A stretch of DNA of 64,000 nt, from positions 1 to 64,000 of the forward strand of contig DFKZ01000123.1 in the NCBI GenBank assembly GCA_002373975.1, read 5' to 3'. Numbering within the stretch: position 1 is the stretch's first letter; each line of letters starts with the position of its first letter. Shown piece after piece: positions 31,742-39,652 of the stretch. The notes under the pieces are model-generated. The model made no database searches and was not told the origin of the DNA. It saw only the letters and a list, made by a program, of their open reading frames with translations. The DNA is from Lachnospiraceae bacterium UBA3632 (GTDB taxonomy: Bacteria; Bacillota; Clostridia; Lachnospirales; Lachnospiraceae). The position numbers were made by a program, and so were the translations under genes.

Positions 31742-33169
31742 CTATTTTCTTTCGGCTATCTCGCCGACCATGCGTTTGTACTCTTTCTCATCGATCTTAT
31801 ATCCCGCTTTCATGATAAGCCGGGCAGCTATCATAACAATAAGTGGGATCGCAACCATACCAATTCGAAGTGTCAGTGTCTGTGAGGGTTCCACTGTAGC
31901 GATGATCCCGTCAGCTATCCCCAGCGCTTCCTCGCTTGCGATCTCGCCGCTTCCTATCCTAACTTCAAGATCGCTGATATTCTGGCTCACGGCGTAAATG
32001 CCGCTCACGATCAGTATCAGTGAGGCCGTACCCTGATTAAGAGCTCCGGAAAACTTGGATGCGAAGGATCTGATAGCTGAAATAATACTGTCGTGACGCT
32101 CCCCGAAGCGGTATTCGTCATATTCTATGGTATTGTTTATCATCACCACCATTGCAAGGTTTACAAGGCCCTGACAGAAGAAAATGATCAGTCCCGTGGC
32201 CATAAGAAGTATGATGTTTTTGGGTATTACATAACCGAATCCGAGCAGAACGAGGTATCCTACTATCAACACTATCATACAGATCGTATATATTCTGCTC
32301 CTGCTTACCCTTGCCGACAGAACCGGATACACAAATTGGGCGGCAAGAGTGCCAAGCCCGTACATTACTGTAAAGTATGTCACAAGATCCCCGCTCCCGG
32401 AATATCCGAATTCAAAATAGAAAAAGTTGACTGCCAGAAGGAGAAGCAGCTGCTGCCCCACGCAGAATAAAACATAGGATATGCCGGATATGACAAGCTG
32501 ATCGTTCCTTTTAAGGATCTTAAACATCGATCTTATATTTACCTGCTCGGCGTTATCCTTTCGTTCTTTTTCGGTGACGCCCAGAAATGTGAGTGTCTGG
32601 AACAAAAGGAATGCCAGCGCCACAATGAGTCCGACGGTCCGGAATGCGGATACTGCATTGCCTGCTATGACCATAGGTACCACTCCTGCAACGGAGAACT
32701 GTCCGACGCAAACGAAGATGCCCATGAGAGTCACGAGCGAATCTCTCTCTTTTGGGTCGCTGGAAAGGCTGGGGAGCATTCCCCAGTATGCGATGTCATT
32801 AATTGTGTAAGTCATTCCCCAAAGCAGATACATTATACAGAAGAAAATAACAAATGCCCATCCTGTGGGGCGCACCGTAAACATGAGTGCGATCACTATC
32901 GCATTTAGCACGGCTCCAACAATGATAAACGGCCTGTATTTACCGGCCTTAAAGTGGCTGTTCTCGATTATGGAACTCATAAGCAGATCGTTAACCGCGT
33001 CCCATATCATGCACACAACCATGGTTACGGATATCACGGTGAACTGTATCACCTCAAGCTTCATAGTGTACTGGATGTATGTAAGGAGGAACATGCTCAC
33101 AAGAGTGTAAGCGGCATCTCGCCCCGTAGCTCCCACGCAATATGACCATTTTGTTTTCTTATCGACCAT
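31742..33169 (-). CDS. GPH-family glycoside/oligosaccharide cation symporter
   Basis: The 475-residue protein has twelve membrane segments and belongs to the glycoside-pentoside-hexuronide group of MFS transporters (compare XynT, MelB). Family features include WDAVNDLLMSSIIENSHFKAGKYRPFI after TM2, WGMTYTINDIAYWGMLPSLS, and a C-terminal YKIDEKEYKRMVGEI tail. It lies 68 nt downstream of a GH43 glycosidase gene on the same strand, so it probably imports the arabino- or xylo-oligosaccharides that this enzyme attacks, which is inference. AAGG lies 8 nt before the ATG. Confidence 0.9.
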   Translation of the reverse strand: MVDKKTKWSYCVGATGRDAAYTLVSMFLLTYIQYTMKLEVIQFTVISVTMVVCMIWDAVNDLLMSSIIENSHFKAGKYRPFIIVGAVLNAIVIALMFTVRPTGWAFVIFFCIMYLLWGMTYTINDIAYWGMLPSLSSDPKERDSLVTLMGIFVCVGQFSVAGVVPMVIAGNAVSAFRTVGLIVALAFLLFQTLTFLGVTEKERKDNAEQVNIRSMFKILKRNDQLVISGISYVLFCVGQQLLLLLAVNFFYFEFGYSGSGDLVTYFTVMYGLGTLAAQFVYPVLSARVSRSRIYTICMIVLIVGYLVLLGFGYVIPKNIILLMATGLIIFFCQGLVNLAMVVMINNTIEYDEYRFGERHDSIISAIRSFASKFSGALNQGTASLILIVSGIYAVSQNISDLEVRIGSGEIASEEALGIADGIIATVEPSQTLTLRIGMVAIPLIVMIAARLIMKAGYKIDEKEYKRMVGEIAERK

Positions 33170-33237
33170 GACTTATACCTTTTCAATCTTATAAACTGAG
33201 CCCATCTGTTTCAATCTGTCGTTTTTGTTTTCTTTGG

Positions 33238-34155
33238 TTAAACTTCATCCACCCCGTCACATTTGGGGATTACATCTATGGACCCATCCTCGTTATAGGT
33301 AAACTCCGCAACGCAGACGCTTCTGTGGAAAAGGCTTCCCCCGGGAAGCTCTCCTGTGTGGTAAAAGAGATAGGAATGTCCCTTGAAATCCGCGATTCCG
33401 GGATGGTTTGTAAAGACACCTCCCTCGCTTGTCATGAGCACTCCTCCGTATTTCCATGGGCCGGTAGGGCCTTCGGATGTGGAATAAGCGAGATGCTCAT
33501 CCTGCTCTCCTACGGCAAATGCGGCGTACACCATGTAATAAAGGCCGTTTTTCTTATAAAACCAGGGGCCCTCCCCGTAGGATGTTCCTGTATCGTGGCT
33601 GCCTTTGTTAAAGGCTTCCTCGCTCATAGGCACCTTCACAATGCCCACCTTCTCGTCATAGGAGATCATATCCTCGTTCAAAAGAACATATCTGAGTTCG
33701 GGATTACCGAAATAGAGATAAGCCTGTCCGTCATCATCTATATAGACCGTCGGATCGATATCGTTCCAGTCACCCTCTGCGATGAGCGGGTGGCCAAGAT
33801 CCTTGAACGGCCCTGTGGGGCTGTCGGAGATACCTACCGCGATTGCCATTCCGTCATCCTTTTTGTGTACGGGGCAATACAGATAATACTTTCCGTTCCT
33901 CTCGATGCACTGAGGAGCCCATGCCCTGTCGTCCGCCCACTCGATATCATCAAGTGAAAAAATCTTTCCATGATCGGTCCAGTTAACCATATCCTTTGTA
34001 GAAAAGCATCTCCAGTCGTACATCGTGTAGAAATCATTTACAAGCTCATCCTCGTCGTGAGTAGTGTAGAGATAGAGCGTGTCTCCCACCACCATGGGCG
34101 CAGGATCCGCTGTATAGATGTTTTTCATTATAGGGTTGGAGCTGCGTTTTTTCAT
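33238..34155 (-). CDS. GH43-family glycosidase (arabinofuranosidase/xylosidase type)
   Basis: The 305-residue enzyme is a single five-bladed beta-propeller of family GH43 with no signal peptide, so it is cytoplasmic. The three acidic positions are visible: Asp in YTADPAPMVVG (general base), Asp in DWNDIDPTVYIDDDG (pKa modulator) and Glu in SYGEGPWFYKK (acid). GH43 enzymes release arabinose or xylose from plant oligosaccharides. AAGGAA lies 9 nt before the ATG. It forms an operon with the GPH transporter. Exact substrate is not predictable here. Confidence 0.92.
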   Translation of the reverse strand: MKKRSSNPIMKNIYTADPAPMVVGDTLYLYTTHDEDELVNDFYTMYDWRCFSTKDMVNWTDHGKIFSLDDIEWADDRAWAPQCIERNGKYYLYCPVHKKDDGMAIAVGISDSPTGPFKDLGHPLIAEGDWNDIDPTVYIDDDGQAYLYFGNPELRYVLLNEDMISYDEKVGIVKVPMSEEAFNKGSHDTGTSYGEGPWFYKKNGLYYMVYAAFAVGEQDEHLAYSTSEGPTGPWKYGGVLMTSEGGVFTNHPGIADFKGHSYLFYHTGELPGGSLFHRSVCVAEFTYNEDGSIDVIPKCDGVDEV

Positions 34156-34268
34156 AAGATGATGTTCCTTTCTTTCAACCGTTTATCCGCATTTATTATT
34201 CTTTGATGCTTTTGTTATACGATAAACATTTTATCACAATAGGGTCTGCTGTGCGAAAAGAATTACAC

Positions 34269-34300
34269 AAAAAAAGGATGCTTCCTCTCGGAAGCATCCT
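34269..34300 (-). terminator. Terminator of the ABC exporter operon
   Basis: An 11-bp perfect stem (AGGATGCTTCC with GGAAGCATCCT, loop TCTC) is followed on the minus strand by seven T residues, 37 nt after the last permease gene. Confidence 0.95.
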
Positions 34301-34336
34301 ATACAAACTGTATTAAACATCATGATTAATCTCCCA

Positions 34337-35551
34337 CTACGACCTGAGTGCGTCGATGGGAGTCATGCGGGCAGCCTTTCTTGCGGGATAGAGGCCGAAG
34401 AACACGCCGATACCCATGGAAAACGCCGCAACTCCCAGCATGAAAAAGATATTGAAGGAAGGTGCGATCTCCATTCCTGCTGCTGTCTTAACGATAAGGC
34501 TTGCAAGCAATGAGAAGCCATATCCGAGCAGGATACCTATCACTCCGCCCATGAGCGATATCATTCCGGATTCGATAAGGAACTGCCACAGGATTGATGA
34601 TGTTCTGGCTCCGAGGGACTTTCTGATCCCGATCTCGCGGGTTCTCTCCGTAACGGATACAAGCATGATGTTCATTACCCCGACTCCGCCGACAAAAAGC
34701 GATATCCCTGCGACAAGCATCACGAATGCCGTGATGGCGGTAAGGATCGTCGAAAAGCTTGAAATACTGGAGCTGAGCTCGTATGTTTTGACAGTATCAC
34801 TGCCTCTCTCATTCATGGATGCTTCTATAAAGCGCCTTCCTTTGGCGGACATTTCTGCCACATTATCCGGCGAATCGACAAATATGACTGCATCGGAAAC
34901 AAGGTCAAGATCCACTCCGAACATATCCCTTGTCACTGTTGACGGGATCTCTACAGAATAACCCGAAGCACCGGTAAGCAGATTTCCTATGGTGGAAGAG
35001 GCTTTTCTCACTCCGACCACCCTCAGGGCAAAATCCCTTCCGTAAGCGGTTATCTCAAGCCTCTCGCCGACTGCATCCTCTTTTCCGAAAAATGCCTTCG
35101 CTCCCGCGGTATCAATAACGCAGACCATATCTCCCTCATTCCACTGCTCCCCACTGAAATATGTTCCGTAAAGTATCTCGGCGGAATTATTCTTTTCAAG
35201 GTCGGTCCTGCCTGAGCGGACCATGACCTTCTCTTCCTTCCTCCCCCGCACAACACTGCCGTTAAAGGCATATATCTCGGTGAATCCCGTAATATGATCA
35301 TACTTTTCGCAGAGCGTCTCAATGGTAGAGACAGGAATACGTTTGGTTCCCACCGTATATACTTCAAAGTTGGAGCCTATGATACCGTTAAGCGATCCCG
35401 AGATCCAGTTTTTGACACCGTTACCTATGGACATTACGGCCACCACGGAAGATATCCCTATAATGATTCCGAGCATGGTAAGGAAAGCCCGGACTTTGTT
35501 CGAGCGAATATTAAAAAATGCCATTTTCCAATATTCAAAAAACTTTCCCAT
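34337..35551 (-). CDS. ABC transporter permease, MacB/FtsX type (second copy)
   Basis: The 404-residue permease has an N-terminal membrane helix (AFLTMLGIIIGISSVVAVMSIGNGVK), a large extracellular MacB-like domain (about residues 45-270) and three C-terminal membrane helices with the FtsX block SLFVGGVGVMNIMLVSVTERTREIGIRKSLGAR. It is related to the permease gene just upstream, probably an old duplication; the pair would form a heterodimer. GGGAG lies 11 nt before the ATG. Confidence 0.93.
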   Translation of the reverse strand: MGKFFEYWKMAFFNIRSNKVRAFLTMLGIIIGISSVVAVMSIGNGVKNWISGSLNGIIGSNFEVYTVGTKRIPVSTIETLCEKYDHITGFTEIYAFNGSVVRGRKEEKVMVRSGRTDLEKNNSAEILYGTYFSGEQWNEGDMVCVIDTAGAKAFFGKEDAVGERLEITAYGRDFALRVVGVRKASSTIGNLLTGASGYSVEIPSTVTRDMFGVDLDLVSDAVIFVDSPDNVAEMSAKGRRFIEASMNERGSDTVKTYELSSSISSFSTILTAITAFVMLVAGISLFVGGVGVMNIMLVSVTERTREIGIRKSLGARTSSILWQFLIESGMISLMGGVIGILLGYGFSLLASLIVKTAAGMEIAPSFNIFFMLGVAAFSMGIGVFFGLYPARKAARMTPIDALRS

Positions 35552-35570
35552 TCTGATAATAACTCCCGTG

Positions 35571-36824
35571 TTATTCCTGTCTGAGGGCTTCTATAGGGCT
35601 CAGCTTTGCAGCCTTCCTTGCCGGATATATTCCGAAGAATATACCTATCGCGGTAGAAAAGGCAGTGATCAAAAATACTGTGAGTGCATTTATCTGAGCC
35701 ACGATCTCCATGCCTGCCACCTTAGAAATGATAAAGCAGATGAGCTCCCCTCCCAGATATCCGAACAAAAGGCCAAATATTCCTCCCAGAAATGTGAGAA
35801 GTGCCGCTTCAGCAAGAAACTGAATGATAATGGATGAAGTGCGGGCTCCCAGTGCCTTTCTTATACCTATCTCCCGCGTTCTCTCCGTCACTGACACCAG
35901 CATGATATTCATAACTCCCACACCGCCTACACCAAGTGATATGGCAGCGACAAAAGCGATAAAGATGGTTATGTAGTTTACGATCTTCATTATACTGTCG
36001 AGATATGAGGTGAAAGAGATATAATTGATCTTTTCCTGACCGCGCAGATTCTTCTTCGCTTCAAGGTAAACGATGATCTTCCTGACAGTGTCCTCCGCGT
36101 CCTTTACTGAATCGGACATGAAAAGAACCTGAAGAAACGAAGCATCATCATCTCCGCTGATCTGTCTGTACAGAGTATAAGGCATCTCGAATTCCACTTC
36201 ATCCTCCATATATGTCAGATTGTAAAGTTCCGAATCCGATCTGTCCCTGACTCCTACCACGCGGAGCTCACGCGATACTCCGTCAAGCTCGAAGTTAAAG
36301 GTCTGACCCACCACATCCGTGTGACCGAAAAGATTTCTTGCAGAATTATAATTCAGCACACATACTGGAGATGCCGATTCATATTCTTCATCGGTAAAAT
36401 ATCTTCCTGCCACATACCCCTGGGGCTTCTGAGATTCATAGGTCTCGTTGACCGCATAGTAATATGCCGTCTTTTCGCCTTTAAGAGAATATGCCTTGCC
36501 ATATCCCGCTTCCTCCATAGATAAAGTCTTGATATGCGGGAAGCTTTCCCTTATGGCATCAATCTCCTCCGGAGTGATGGCTGCCTCCGGGTAGACCTCG
36601 GTAATAGCCATCCCCTGTATCTTACCGGCAGTGATATATGTCTGACCTCCGAAAGCGGAGTCCAGCTGCCCCGATATGGAACCTTTTACTCCGTTTCCGA
36701 CAGATACTATCATTATTACCGAACCGATTCCGATAATGATGCCGAACATGGTCAGGATCGAACGCATCTTGTTGTCGAGTATGCTCTTTATTGAAATTTT
36801 CAGATACTCAAGAAACTGTCCCAT
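35571..36824 (-). CDS. ABC transporter permease, MacB/FtsX type (first copy)
   Basis: The 417-residue permease has the same layout as its neighbour: N-terminal helix (RSILTMFGIIIGIGSVIMIVSVGNGVK), a MacB-type extracellular domain and three C-terminal helices with the block SLGVGGVGVMNIMLVSVTER and TREIGIRKALGART. The start lies 3 nt after the adaptor stop, with GGAA as ribosome site. Exporters of this type move peptides, antibiotics or lipoproteins outwards; the substrate is unknown. Confidence 0.93.
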   Translation of the reverse strand: MGQFLEYLKISIKSILDNKMRSILTMFGIIIGIGSVIMIVSVGNGVKGSISGQLDSAFGGQTYITAGKIQGMAITEVYPEAAITPEEIDAIRESFPHIKTLSMEEAGYGKAYSLKGEKTAYYYAVNETYESQKPQGYVAGRYFTDEEYESASPVCVLNYNSARNLFGHTDVVGQTFNFELDGVSRELRVVGVRDRSDSELYNLTYMEDEVEFEMPYTLYRQISGDDDASFLQVLFMSDSVKDAEDTVRKIIVYLEAKKNLRGQEKINYISFTSYLDSIMKIVNYITIFIAFVAAISLGVGGVGVMNIMLVSVTERTREIGIRKALGARTSSIIIQFLAEAALLTFLGGIFGLLFGYLGGELICFIISKVAGMEIVAQINALTVFLITAFSTAIGIFFGIYPARKAAKLSPIEALRQE

Positions 36825-36827
36825 TTA

Positions 36828-38723
36828 TTAATTTCCGGTTTCAGGCTGCTCTTCCTGCTTTTTGTCAGGCTGCTCTACCTGCTGCTCTTCGGGTTGCTGC
36901 TCTTCCGGCAACTGTTCTTCCTGTAATTTAGCAGTTGCAGCGGTTATATAATCCATCGATTCGGGAGATACCATGGCCGGACTTCCCTCGGTGATGGTTC
37001 CCGAGTATGTGGTAACTATGATATCACTCTCATCGATACCGCTCTTTATCTCGATGAAAAGATCGGAGCTGGCTCCGGTTTCAACATATTTTTTCCCTAT
37101 GATGAACGTAGTCGGATCGATGGTAAACACAAATTCTCCGATATTGTCAACATTTACGGCTTCCACGGGAACCTGCAGGCAATCCTCTATGCAAGCGGTA
37201 GTAATGGTGCATTTTACCTCAAGTCCGAGGAACATATCATCATCCGGATCGTCGATACCGACCGTTACTGCCACCTGCGAACTTCCGTTGGAATTGGTGG
37301 TTACAACACGGTTTATCATCTCCACTTTTCCCTTGTATTCCCTGCCGAGCATCTTTATGACAGCGGGCTGTCCCAGAGCAATGCTCTCAAGATCCGATTT
37401 GTTCACACCTATGTTGACATGCAGATCATCAAGACTCGAGAGGGTGGCCAACGGGGTGGCAGCTGTGGTGGTGTCATCCTTCGTATAATTAAGCACTGTC
37501 ACTACACCGTCAAAAGGAGCAACCAGCCCGTTTTCGAACTCGAGCAGGCTTTCATAGGTCTTATCGTTCTGCATCTCGGTGAGTTCATCGTTAAGATCAA
37601 GATTTTCTCTGTCGTAGGAGTTGGTAACAGTACCCTCAAGGGATCTGACCTCCGCCTCGGCACTCTGCTTCTCCGCCTTATACTCAGCAAGCAGGCTGCT
37701 TGCATCATTAAGCGCCTTCTGATTATTGTATGCTTCAGCAGACATACTGAGCATGTTTAACTGATTTGTGAGACCCGTGATAGTACTCTGCAGCTGATAT
37801 ATGGTATCGTTATATTCTTTTATCCACTTCTTGTCATCATCTGTCTGCACATATCCCAGTGCTGACAGTTCCTCAAGCTTAGCCTTATTATTATACTGAT
37901 AATCCGACAGTACCTGCTGATAATAATTGATAGAGCCCTGAATCTCGGCGGTCTGATATGCTTTATTGTCGCTTACCTCGGCGGTAAGCTGATCAACTAT
38001 CTGCTGCTGTGCCGCAACAAGCTGGGTGTATTTATAAACCTTTGATCTGGCGGTTGCCAAACGTGTATCGGCGTCCTCTATCTTGGCCTCGGAGCTCTGA
38101 TAACTATTCTCTGCAATCTGTTTATTGATCTCCGCTGTCCGCAATTCCCTCTGATAGGAGTCCGCATCGAATGAAAGAACGATATCTCCTTTTTTCACGA
38201 AGCTTCCGATCGGCACACTTTCACTGATAAGAAGGTTTCCGGGGGCAAAATAGTGGATGGTTTTTTCACTTTCGATGATCCCGCTGATGGTAAGCTCGCT
38301 CGTAAGAGTGCCCCTTGTGGCAGTTCCAAGTGTTACGGTACCGCTGAGCATACTTTTCATTTTATGATTTGCGTATACCACCAGTCCCACTATCGAGAGG
38401 AACACTGCTCCTATCACGCTGAATACGACTATAAGAGTGGTCTTTTTCTTCTTTTTCTTTTTCTTGATGGCAAGCTTTTCCTGCGCAGTAAGCTCAGCAG
38501 GTTCCTTCCTTGCTGCCTTCCTCATCTTTCCCGCTTTTTCCTTCTTTTCCTTTGTTTGTTTGTCGGGAAGCCCGGTGTTGGTTTCTTCAAGTGGTCCTTC
38601 AATGACTTCTGCGGTTGTTTCTGCAGGTGTTTCCTCAGGTGTTTCCTGCTGCTTCTGCTCTTGCTCTGTCGAGTTCATCTCTGATACTGTTTTCTCCGCG
38701 TTTACCGTCTTCGTTTTTTTCAT
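36828..38723 (-). CDS. Membrane-fusion/HlyD-type adaptor of the ABC exporter
   Basis: The 631-residue protein is a MacA-like adaptor. It has an unusually long charged cytoplasmic N-terminus (about 95 residues, ending in nine consecutive Lys), a membrane helix (about residues 96-118), a barrel/lipoyl half (GIIESEKTIHYFAPGNL, GSFVKKGDIVLSFD), a long coiled-coil hairpin (about 195-390), the second half (FENGLVAPFDGVVTVLNY) and a Glu/Gln-rich tail. I chose ATG 38723, with GGAG 12 nt upstream; ATG 38741 has no site. It overlaps the ATPase gene by 89 nt in another frame. Confidence 0.88.
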   Translation of the reverse strand: MKKTKTVNAEKTVSEMNSTEQEQKQQETPEETPAETTAEVIEGPLEETNTGLPDKQTKEKKEKAGKMRKAARKEPAELTAQEKLAIKKKKKKKKTTLIVVFSVIGAVFLSIVGLVVYANHKMKSMLSGTVTLGTATRGTLTSELTISGIIESEKTIHYFAPGNLLISESVPIGSFVKKGDIVLSFDADSYQRELRTAEINKQIAENSYQSSEAKIEDADTRLATARSKVYKYTQLVAAQQQIVDQLTAEVSDNKAYQTAEIQGSINYYQQVLSDYQYNNKAKLEELSALGYVQTDDDKKWIKEYNDTIYQLQSTITGLTNQLNMLSMSAEAYNNQKALNDASSLLAEYKAEKQSAEAEVRSLEGTVTNSYDRENLDLNDELTEMQNDKTYESLLEFENGLVAPFDGVVTVLNYTKDDTTTAATPLATLSSLDDLHVNIGVNKSDLESIALGQPAVIKMLGREYKGKVEMINRVVTTNSNGSSQVAVTVGIDDPDDDMFLGLEVKCTITTACIEDCLQVPVEAVNVDNIGEFVFTIDPTTFIIGKKYVETGASSDLFIEIKSGIDESDIIVTTYSGTITEGSPAMVSPESMDYITAATAKLQEEQLPEEQQPEEQQVEQPDKKQEEQPETGN

Positions 38724-39393
38724 CTTTGTATATTTCTCCATCCATGATATGTATGATCCGCTCCGCTTTGGATGCTATTGACGGATCGTGAGTTATTATT
38801 ATCACTGTGTGTCCTTCTTCATGAAGCCCTTTAAGTATCTCCAGTATCTCAACGCTCGAGTGGGAATCGAGGTTTCCCGTAGGTTCGTCCGCCAGTATTA
38901 TCGGCGGAGCCTGGGCTATTGCCCTGGCTATAGCGACTCGCTGCTGCTGTCCGCCGGACATCTCGGATGGCTTATGCTTCATCCGTTTTTCAAGCCCAAC
39001 CTTTTTGAGAGCGGTAACTGCCAGTTCCGCACGTTTTGCTTTGGGCACTCCCCGGTATATCAGCGGAAGCTCCACATTTTCCTGCGCGGTCAGAGCAGGT
39101 ATCAGGTTGAATCCCTGAAAGATAAATCCTATCTCTCTGTTCCTTATATCCGAAAGCTCGTCATCAAGCATCTCTGCCACATCCTTGCCGTGCAGATGAT
39201 ATGAGCCCGAAGTCGGAACATCAAGGCAGCCCAGCATGTTCATCAGAGTGGATTTACCTGAACCGGACTGTCCGATTATGGCGACGAATTCCTTTTCTCC
39301 GATGGAAAGAGAGACATGATTCAAAGCTCTCACTTCGTTTTCACCGGGATTATATACTTTACAAATGTCTTCTATCTCTATAAGAGCCGGCAT
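38635..39393 (-). CDS. ABC transporter ATP-binding protein (MacB/LolD class)
   Basis: The 252-residue ATPase has Walker A GQSGSGKST (about residue 40), the Q loop, the signature MSGGQQQRVAIARA, Walker B PPIILADEPTGNLD and the H loop IIITHD. The NSHS- and NLD-type details place it in the MacB/LolD/YknY exporter class. The start at 39393 has AGAGGAATAGGAAT upstream; a TTG at 39441 is unlikely. The C-terminal tail of about 30 charged residues extends past the usual end and overlaps the adaptor gene. It is the first gene of a four-gene operon. Confidence 0.94.
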   Translation of the reverse strand: MPALIEIEDICKVYNPGENEVRALNHVSLSIGEKEFVAIIGQSGSGKSTLMNMLGCLDVPTSGSYHLHGKDVAEMLDDELSDIRNREIGFIFQGFNLIPALTAQENVELPLIYRGVPKAKRAELAVTALKKVGLEKRMKHKPSEMSGGQQQRVAIARAIAQAPPIILADEPTGNLDSHSSVEILEILKGLHEEGHTVIIITHDPSIASKAERIIHIMDGEIYKDEKNEDGKRGENSIRDELDRARAEAAGNT

Positions 39394-39485
39394 TATTCCT
39401 ATTCCTCTTTTTCTGATTGATCCCTGTTTCTGACCAAACAAGGAATGACTCTCAACGCTTTGCGCGCATCATCTTTGTCGATGAT

Positions 39486-39491
39486 ACTATA
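39486..39491 (-). promoter_or_regulatory. -10 element of the ABC exporter operon
   Basis: TATAGT on the minus strand, about 95 nt upstream of the ATPase start. The position expected for a -35 box (39509-39514) has no good match and touches the direct repeats at 39512-39534, which suggests an activator-dependent promoter. Confidence 0.5.
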
Positions 39492-39511
39492 CTTACCTTT
39501 CCGATAATCCA

Positions 39512-39534
39512 CATAAACCTTAACATAACCTTAA
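39512..39534 (-). promoter_or_regulatory. Tandem 11-12-bp direct repeats, candidate response-regulator site
   Basis: On the minus strand TTAAGGTTATG is followed directly by TTAAGGTTTATG. Direct repeats with one-helical-turn spacing upstream of a promoter lacking a -35 box are typical targets of OmpR/PhoB-type regulators, which often control ABC exporters of this kind. Confidence 0.55.
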
Positions 39535-39608
39535 TTCGAAATTATAACATTATATAATTCCAATGCAGAACTTTGAATTATGTCAACTGCCGAAACAGAC
39601 TATAAAGC

Positions 39609-39644
39609 AAAAAAAAGATAGGCGGAAAAATCTCATTTCCGCCT
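39609..39644 (-). terminator. Terminator of the diguanylate cyclase gene
   Basis: A 9-bp stem (AGGCGGAAA with TTTCCGCCT) is followed after two bases by a run of T residues on the minus strand, just past the GGDEF gene stop. Confidence 0.9.
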
Positions 39645-39652
39645 GCTTTACG

